A stretch of 18,092 bases of DNA, from NCBI GenBank assembly GCA_002437575.1, contig DJQK01000013.1:17249-35340 (forward strand), written 5' to 3'. Under the pieces are notes generated by a model. That model was not told the origin of the DNA and made no database searches. It was given only the letters and a program-made list of their open reading frames with translations. Numbering within the stretch: position 1 is the stretch's first letter; the number at the start of each line of letters is the position of its first letter. The position numbers and the translations under genes were made by a program. The stretch is from Clostridiales bacterium UBA6388 (GTDB taxonomy: Bacteria > Bacillota > Clostridia > Oscillospirales > Oscillospiraceae). Below, in pieces: positions 13,993 through 18,092 of the stretch.

Positions 13993-15270
13993 ATGCGCAG
14001 AAAAAAATGGCTGGAGCTCGGAAAAGACGTGCTGCTGGTCCTTCTGGCCTTGACGCTGGCGGTATTGACGATCCTGGCCCTTCCGGCGAAGACCGTGACG
14101 GATACGCCGTGGCTTGCCGCGCTCGTGCGGCCGTTTGCCTCCGTGATGGGCCTTTCACAGGGAGAGCTTCTCGATACGCCGATGGCAGACACCGGAAGCG
14201 TCACGGGAGCGGCCCAGCCCATCGCCGTCTGCGTCCGGAACCCCGCCGGAAGAACGAGCTTTCAATACGATTTTTCCGCGCTGGACGCCGCCTTTGAGCA
14301 GTTTGGCGCTGCACTCGGCCAGGCGCTCGAGACCGCGGAAGACCCCGTGCGCACCACGGCCCTTCGCGTGCAGGCCGCGCTCGGGAAAACCTCGGTCGCA
14401 TTCTGCTATCCGGGGCAGATTCCGTCCGGCCTCGCCGCGTCGTGGCTGCACGTGGAATCGGATCTTACCGAGTCTGCAAAATGGTTCATTCTTGCAAGCG
14501 AGGACGCGGGCGTGACGCTGTATCTGGTGGGAGACGAGCTTTTCTCCTGCCGGACGCAGATACCCGCCGAAGAGCTCGAGCAGCTGCTGCAAAGCTGTAC
14601 GCCGGACGGCAGCTTCTTTGCCTTTGAATCGTCTGCGGGATATTTTTCGGAGGTGCAGCCCCTGAGCCTGCTGCCGGGCACGACGCCGGCCATCCACGAG
14701 GTACAGACCGCCAATCCCTGTGACGCGCGGTTTTCAGACACGCTTGCCTCCACGCTCGGCTTTAACCCCTACGGCGACGCCCGCTACACCGACGACGCCG
14801 GAAACACCACCTATACAGAGACCGGCTACGCGCTTTCCGTCGAGGTCTCCGGACGGCTGGAGCTCCGGTCGGACGGCGCGGCCTCGCGCTTTCAGGCCCA
14901 GTCAACAGATCCGGCCGAGCTCGTCGAGCGCGCCAGAGGTTTGCTCTCGACGATGTCCGCCGGCGCGCTGGCTGACGCAAGGCTGTATCTGACCGAATTC
15001 CGGCAGGACGGCGCGGACGCGGTGTGTACGTTCGACTACTGCCTCGGCGGCATTCCGCTCGTGCTCTCCGGCGGCCACGCGGCGCAGGTCCGCTTCTCGG
15101 GCACGTCTGTCACGCAGGCGTCGCTGCTGCTCAAAACCTACACGCTTACCACGCAGACGCTTTCCGTTCTTCCGCCGGCGCAGGCCGCGGCCATTCTGCC
15201 CGCCGGAAGCGAGATGCGCCTTATCTACAGCGACGCGGGCTCCGGCGTCACGGCCGGTTGGCAGAGCTAG
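13993..15270 (+). CDS. yycH: YycH-like WalK accessory protein
   Basis: 425 residues with an N-terminal membrane anchor (~11-31, DVLLVLLALTLAVLTILAL) and a large extracytoplasmic part. Sequence motifs are weakly conserved; the call rests on topology, length (YycH is about 450) and position between walK and a YycI-like gene, plus a YycH-like opening in which the anchor is followed by a peptide-rich linker. YycH and YycI tune WalK activity through membrane contacts. AGGAGG lies six bases before ATG 13993, 35 bases after walK. The stop codon TAG at 15268-15270 is made of the TA target plus the first G of the inserted element at 15268-15432; without the insert the stop would be TAA at the same codon, so the protein is not truncated. 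Confidence 0.78.
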   Translation: MRRKKWLELGKDVLLVLLALTLAVLTILALPAKTVTDTPWLAALVRPFASVMGLSQGELLDTPMADTGSVTGAAQPIAVCVRNPAGRTSFQYDFSALDAAFEQFGAALGQALETAEDPVRTTALRVQAALGKTSVAFCYPGQIPSGLAASWLHVESDLTESAKWFILASEDAGVTLYLVGDELFSCRTQIPAEELEQLLQSCTPDGSFFAFESSAGYFSEVQPLSLLPGTTPAIHEVQTANPCDARFSDTLASTLGFNPYGDARYTDDAGNTTYTETGYALSVEVSGRLELRSDGAASRFQAQSTDPAELVERARGLLSTMSAGALADARLYLTEFRQDGADAVCTFDYCLGGIPLVLSGGHAAQVRFSGTSVTQASLLLKTYTLTTQTLSVLPPAQAAAILPAGSEMRLIYSDAGSGVTAGWQS

Positions 15271-15432
15271 GGTGTATTCTTCCAACCCCCAACGCACCCG
15301 GGCAGCGGTCTTTTTCACGCTCTGTCAGCGCCATTTTTCCTTGAAATGTCAGTATTCCTGCGAAAAAATGTCTTGCTCAGCGCAAAAAATCCTCGCTGCC
15401 AGTCGCACCGGGAGTTGGAGGAATACACCCTA
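15268..15432. mobile_element. 165-bp MITE-like inverted-repeat element between yycH and yycI
   Basis: Both ends read TAGGGTGTATTC going inward. The match continues as TTCCAACCCCC on the left against CTCCAACTCCC on the right and, with gaps, through GCAGCG and ATTTTT(T)C for about 70 bases per arm, so the element is almost one long hairpin. The outermost TA at each end is consistent with a TA target-site duplication, as in IS630/Tc1-mariner-type elements. It has no coding capacity. Removing one TA and the insert joins AGC to TAAGGAGG, which restores a TAA stop for yycH and the ribosome site of yycI. A DNA transposon insertion is the simplest reading; the source transposase is not in the window. 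Confidence 0.82.
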
Positions 15433-15445
15433 AGGAGGGCGCGGT

Positions 15446-16273
15446 ATGTCTGTATCCAAAATCAAAAATCTGATCCTGCTCATTCTTGTGCTGGCCGTCA
15501 TCGGGCTTCTGCCCGCGGTCGTGCCGGCGCAGGCGGCGAGAATGGGCGCGGAGCGAAACGTTCACGAAAAGATCGCAGAGCTTTACAGCGCCTACGGCCT
15601 CACGCTGGACGCGGCAAAGCTTCCGGCCAGCCAGACGCTCTACAGCATCGAGCTCGAAGACCCCGACGCATCGGACGCGGCGCAGGCGCTTCTTGGCGGA
15701 AAGACCGGGCAGGAGTCCGCCGCAGCCGGTACGCTTGCAGGCTTCATCTCGGAAAACGGCACGTTTTCGCTCACCCGCAGCGGCGATCTCACCGCCCGGC
15801 TCACACAGGCAAGCGCCGCGCACGATCTGACCCGCGCGACAAAGCGGTATCTGCGCTCGATGGAGTTTGACCTCGCCGCGCTGACAGAACCCACACGTGC
15901 GTCGGCCGGCGTCTACACGCTCACGGCGCAGCAGAGCCTGTTCGGCGTGCCCGTTTTTGAAAGCGAGCTGGTGTTCACCTACCGCAACAGCGCCCTTTCC
16001 CGCGTGGAAGGTACGTTCTACCCCTCGGCGCAGGCCGCGCGGGTCTCGGAGGACGCGTGCATCTCGTGCGCGGACGCGCTGGTGGCGCTGCTTTCCAACC
16101 GCGACAGCCTCGGCTGGGTCGGAAGCGAGGTCACGGCCTGCGAGCAGGGGTACCTGCATTCCGAGACGGCCTCGAGCGCCCTTCGCTTTGTCCCCGTCTG
16201 GCGCATCGAGACCGACGCGGGCGCGTTCTACGTCAACGGCATCACGCGCGAGGTGCGGCAGATCGCGTCGTAA
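15446..16273 (+). CDS. yycI: YycI-like WalK accessory protein
   Basis: 275 residues. Hydrophobic N-terminus ~8-25 (LILLILVLAVIGLLPAVVP) with VPAQAA after it, then an extracytoplasmic domain ending FVPVWRIETDAGAFYVNG, which resembles the YycI/YycH-type C-terminal fold (PVWRI .. G..YYVN). Length matches YycI (about 260-280). Position after walRK-yycH supports the call. AAGGAGG six bases before ATG 15446 survives right at the edge of the inserted element. The AQA-A sequence could be a signal-peptidase site, so the protein might be released instead of anchored. Family motifs are degenerate, so confidence is lower than for walRK. Confidence 0.78.
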   Translation: MSVSKIKNLILLILVLAVIGLLPAVVPAQAARMGAERNVHEKIAELYSAYGLTLDAAKLPASQTLYSIELEDPDASDAAQALLGGKTGQESAAAGTLAGFISENGTFSLTRSGDLTARLTQASAAHDLTRATKRYLRSMEFDLAALTEPTRASAGVYTLTAQQSLFGVPVFESELVFTYRNSALSRVEGTFYPSAQAARVSEDACISCADALVALLSNRDSLGWVGSEVTACEQGYLHSETASSALRFVPVWRIETDAGAFYVNGITREVRQIAS

Positions 16274-16298
16274 GGCATCGAAGCGGCGTGAAACAAAA

Positions 16299-16320
16299 TT
16301 CTTAAAAGTTTCTTAAGAAA
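16299..16320. promoter_or_regulatory. Direct repeat TTCTTAA with 11-bp period upstream of murA
   Basis: TTCTTAA at 16299-16305 and again at 16310-16316, followed by GAAA so that TTTCTTAAGAAA (16309-16320) is also a 12-bp palindrome. OmpR/PhoB-family regulators such as WalR and PhoP usually bind two half-sites spaced one helical turn (11 bp) apart. The pair ends about 25 bp before the -35 element of murA. The sequence is not the published WalR box of Bacillus (TGTWAH repeats), so the regulator is uncertain. Confidence 0.4.
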
Positions 16321-16345
16321 GTTGTTCCCAAATTGTCATTTTTCC

Positions 16346-16374
16346 TTTACTTTGCCGCGAGGGTGTGGTATTCT
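16346..16374 (+). promoter_or_regulatory. Candidate promoter of murA
   Basis: TTTACT (16346-16351), 17-bp spacer, TATTCT (16369-16374) preceded by TGG (extended -10). It would give a ~90-nt leader before TTG 16472. No terminator separates yycI from here, so readthrough from the wal operon is also possible. Confidence 0.6.
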
Positions 16375-16471
16375 TATGAGGCGTGCAAGAAAATCCTCCT
16401 TCCGGATGGATGAATTGGCATCGTAACTTCTGCTTATCAGGAAATACTCTTACCAAAGAGGGATCTGTACT

Positions 16472-17764
16472 TTGATCAAATATATCGTTCAGGGCGGCGG
16501 AAAGCTGTCCGGTCATGTCAATATTTCGGGCGCGAAAAACGCCGCCGTCGCGATTCTGCCTGCCAGCCTGCTGGTCGACGGCGTTTGCCGCATCGAAAAC
16601 GTTCCGGATATCTCCGATGTCCGGCTGCTGCTTGAAATTTTAAGAAATATGGGCGCAAGCATCCGCCGCTTCGGCCGCAACACGCTGGAGATCGACTGCT
16701 CCCGCGTGAAAAACGCAACGGCGCCCATCGACCTTGTCCGGAGGATCCGCGCGTCGTATTATCTCATCGGCGCCGAGCTCGGACGCTTCGGCCACGCACG
16801 GGTCGCCATGCCCGGCGGCTGCAACTTCGGCGTCCGGCCCATCGACCAGCACATCAAGGGCTTTGAGGCCATGGGCGCAAACGTCGAGCAGGTCGGCGGC
16901 TATGTCTGCGCGGACGCGCCGGAGGGCGGGCTTCAGGGCGGACACGTATATCTGGATATCGTATCCGTCGGCGCGACGATGAATATCCTGCTGGCTGCCG
17001 TTTTGTGCAGCGGCATGACGATCATCGAAAACTGCGCCAAAGAGCCGCATATCGTCGATTTGGCGAACTTTTTGAACGCGATGGGCGCAAAGGTCTCCGG
17101 CGCGGGCACGGATGTGATCAAGGTCCGCGGCGTGAAACGACTCGCCGGCGGCAGCTACACGATCATCCCCGACCAGATCGAGGCCGGAACCTATATGGCG
17201 GCGGCCGCAGCCGTGGGCGGCGATGTGACGGTCGAAAATATTATCCCCAAGCATCTCGATTGTATCACCGCAAAGCTGCGCGAAATGGGCGCGAGGGTCA
17301 CGGAATACGACGATTCCATCCGCGTCGAGGCAGATCACCGGCTGCGCAGGTCCAATGTCAAGACCATGCCGTATCCCGGCTTCCCGACCGATATGCAGCC
17401 GCAGATCGCCGTGTGCATGGCGCTGGCCGAGGGCACAAGCCTTGTCACCGAAGGCATTTACGACAACCGCTTCCGCTACACCGCCGAGCTCAACCGCATG
17501 GGTGCAAGCATCCAGGTCGAGAGCAAGACCGCGGTCATCGACGGCGTCGAGCAGCTGCACGGCTGTGAGGTCCGCGCGTGCGATCTTCGCGCCGGTGCTG
17601 CGATGGTCATCGCCGCACTCTCGGCAGAAGGCACCACGACGATCGAAGACGCACACTATATCGAGCGCGGCTACGAGGACATCATCGGAAAATTTGCCGC
17701 GCTCGGCGGCAGGATCCGCCGCATCGAGACCTTCGAAGCGGCCTCCCAGAGCGAGGCTGGATAA
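16472..17764 (+). CDS. murA: UDP-N-acetylglucosamine 1-carboxyvinyltransferase MurA
   Basis: 430 residues, full length. It transfers enolpyruvate from PEP to UDP-GlcNAc, the first committed step of peptidoglycan synthesis, in the cytosol. Key residues are visible: Lys22-Asn23 in ISGAKNAA, catalytic Cys117 in PGGCNFGVRPIDQH (Cys115 in E. coli, the fosfomycin target) and the catalytic Asp in FPTDMQPQ. A Cys at this position predicts fosfomycin sensitivity of the enzyme itself. The start is TTG 16472, chosen because AAAGAGGGA lies at good spacing and MIKYIVQGG is the usual N-terminus. It follows the wal genes after a 198-bp gap with its own promoter. A long perfect terminator follows. Confidence 0.96.
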   Translation: MIKYIVQGGGKLSGHVNISGAKNAAVAILPASLLVDGVCRIENVPDISDVRLLLEILRNMGASIRRFGRNTLEIDCSRVKNATAPIDLVRRIRASYYLIGAELGRFGHARVAMPGGCNFGVRPIDQHIKGFEAMGANVEQVGGYVCADAPEGGLQGGHVYLDIVSVGATMNILLAAVLCSGMTIIENCAKEPHIVDLANFLNAMGAKVSGAGTDVIKVRGVKRLAGGSYTIIPDQIEAGTYMAAAAAVGGDVTVENIIPKHLDCITAKLREMGARVTEYDDSIRVEADHRLRRSNVKTMPYPGFPTDMQPQIAVCMALAEGTSLVTEGIYDNRFRYTAELNRMGASIQVESKTAVIDGVEQLHGCEVRACDLRAGAAMVIAALSAEGTTTIEDAHYIERGYEDIIGKFAALGGRIRRIETFEAASQSEAG

Positions 17765-17773
17765 AAGAAACCC

Positions 17774-17808
17774 AAAAGCCCTCTGCATGAATCATGCAGA
17801 GGGCTTTT
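17774..17808 (+). terminator. Intrinsic terminator of murA
   Basis: A perfect 16-bp stem AAAAGCCCTCTGCATG / CATGCAGAGGGCTTTT (17774-17789 and 17793-17808) with a 3-base loop, nine bases after the murA stop codon. A and T tails make it usable from both strands. Confidence 0.92.
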
Positions 17809-17817
17809 CACATTTTC

Positions 17818-17921
17818 GTAGGGGCGGACGACTCTGTCCGCCCTCTGGCACTACGAATTCGCTGCAATCTTTCGCGTTTTGAACGTTTTCCTGCCGGGCG
17901 GACAGAGTCGTCCACCCCTAC
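17818..17921. repeat. ~105-bp dispersed palindromic repeat, copy 2
   Basis: Left arm GTAGGGGCGGACGACTCTG then TCCGCCC, right arm GGGCGGACAGAGTCG then TCCACCCCTAC: nearly perfect ~26-bp inverted repeats around a ~52-bp centre. It is 104 bp against 105 bp for the copy at 6260-6364, with the same arm motif and an alignable centre, and like that copy it lies between convergent genes (murA and typA), here next to a terminator. Confidence 0.78.
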
Positions 17922-17948
17922 AGGGGGTGTGAACCATTTATGGCGAAA

Positions 17949-17981
17949 AGCGCCGGTTGACATTGTCAACCGGCGCTCGTT
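17949..17981. terminator. Bidirectional terminator between murA and typA
   Basis: A perfect 13-bp stem AGCGCCGGTTGAC / GTCAACCGGCGCT (17949-17961 and 17965-17977), loop ATT. CGTTTTT follows on plus; TTTTCG follows on minus, 15 bases after the typA stop codon. Confidence 0.85.
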
Positions 17982-17991
17982 TTTGGTAGTC

Positions 17992-18092
17992 TTAATTCTT
18001 TGCTTTGGACGCTGCGCGCATACGGGCCGAGTGGTCCAGAATCCGTTTGCGCATGCGAAGGCTCTTCGGCGTGACCTCCAGCAGCTCGTCGT
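17992..18092 (-). CDS. typA: TypA/BipA ribosome-associated GTPase, C-terminal end (partial)
   Basis: The last 32 codons and stop (TAA, 17994-17992) of a minus-strand gene that begins outside the window. The residues DELLEVTPKSLRMRKRIL followed by D.S.RMR match the conserved end of TypA/BipA (DELVEVTPKSIRLRKKILD). TypA is a translational GTPase that acts in ribosome assembly at low temperature and under stress. The GTPase domains are not visible here, so the call rests on this C-terminal motif alone. Confidence 0.85.
   Translation of the reverse strand, partial: DELLEVTPKSLRMRKRILDHSARMRAASKAKN

Noticed and set aside
15346..15870. 174-codon frame starting in the MITE and running into yycI
   Set aside because: Out of frame with yycI, Arg-rich shadow translation, no ribosome site; the element itself is non-coding.
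16640..17788. 382-codon open frame antisense to murA
   Set aside because: GC-rich shadow of a certain murA gene; no ribosome site, and the composition is what the reverse of murA codons would give.
1..18092. CRISPR array, tRNA/rRNA gene, phage or defence system
   Set aside because: No regularly spaced direct repeats, no tRNA-like cloverleaf or rRNA sequence, and every long coding region is accounted for by housekeeping-type families.

Overview
The window looks like chromosomal DNA from a GC-rich gut-type clostridium (Bacillota, probably Oscillospirales). This is inference, from the WalRK/YycHI cluster typical of Gram-positives, the Clostridia-like MetV-MetF pair, strong AGGAGG ribosome binding sites, high-GC codon use and short GC-rich dispersed palindromes. 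No phage, plasmid, CRISPR, tRNA or rRNA genes are visible. The only mobile signals are small non-coding inverted-repeat elements.

Layout, left to right. (1) 1-1969, plus: the 3' part of an M18 aminopeptidase, its terminator, and an M14 carboxypeptidase-like gene whose start overlaps that terminator. (2) 2008-5681, minus: matE, then yfbR (5'-deoxynucleotidase), then uraA (uracil permease). uraA has its own promoter and a long leader that encodes a 37-residue peptide ending inside a strong intrinsic terminator, which looks like a translation-coupled attenuator. (3) 5728-6233: divergent promoters and an rrf2/iscR-like regulator with three IscR-spaced cysteines and a palindrome over its own -10 box. 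(4) 6260-8121: a ~105-bp palindromic repeat, a bidirectional terminator and a DUF2207-like membrane protein on the minus strand. (5) 8269-9984, plus: metV and metF with ATGA overlap, a promoter and a terminator. (6) 10008-16273, plus: an apparent operon of an RsmF-type RNA m5C methyltransferase, walR, walK, a YycH-like gene and a YycI-like gene. A 165-bp MITE-like element sits in the stop codon of the YycH-like gene. (7) 16346-17808, plus: murA with its own promoter and terminator. (8) 17818-18092: a second copy of the ~105-bp repeat, a bidirectional terminator, and the last 32 codons of typA/bipA on the minus strand.

How the parts fit together. WalRK, YycH/I and MurA form a cell-wall homeostasis block. 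uraA and yfbR belong to pyrimidine/nucleotide salvage. MetV and MetF reduce methylene-THF to methyl-THF. The points most worth following up are the uraA leader, the seamless MITE insertion between yycH and yycI, and the shared repeat family in two convergent intergenic regions.
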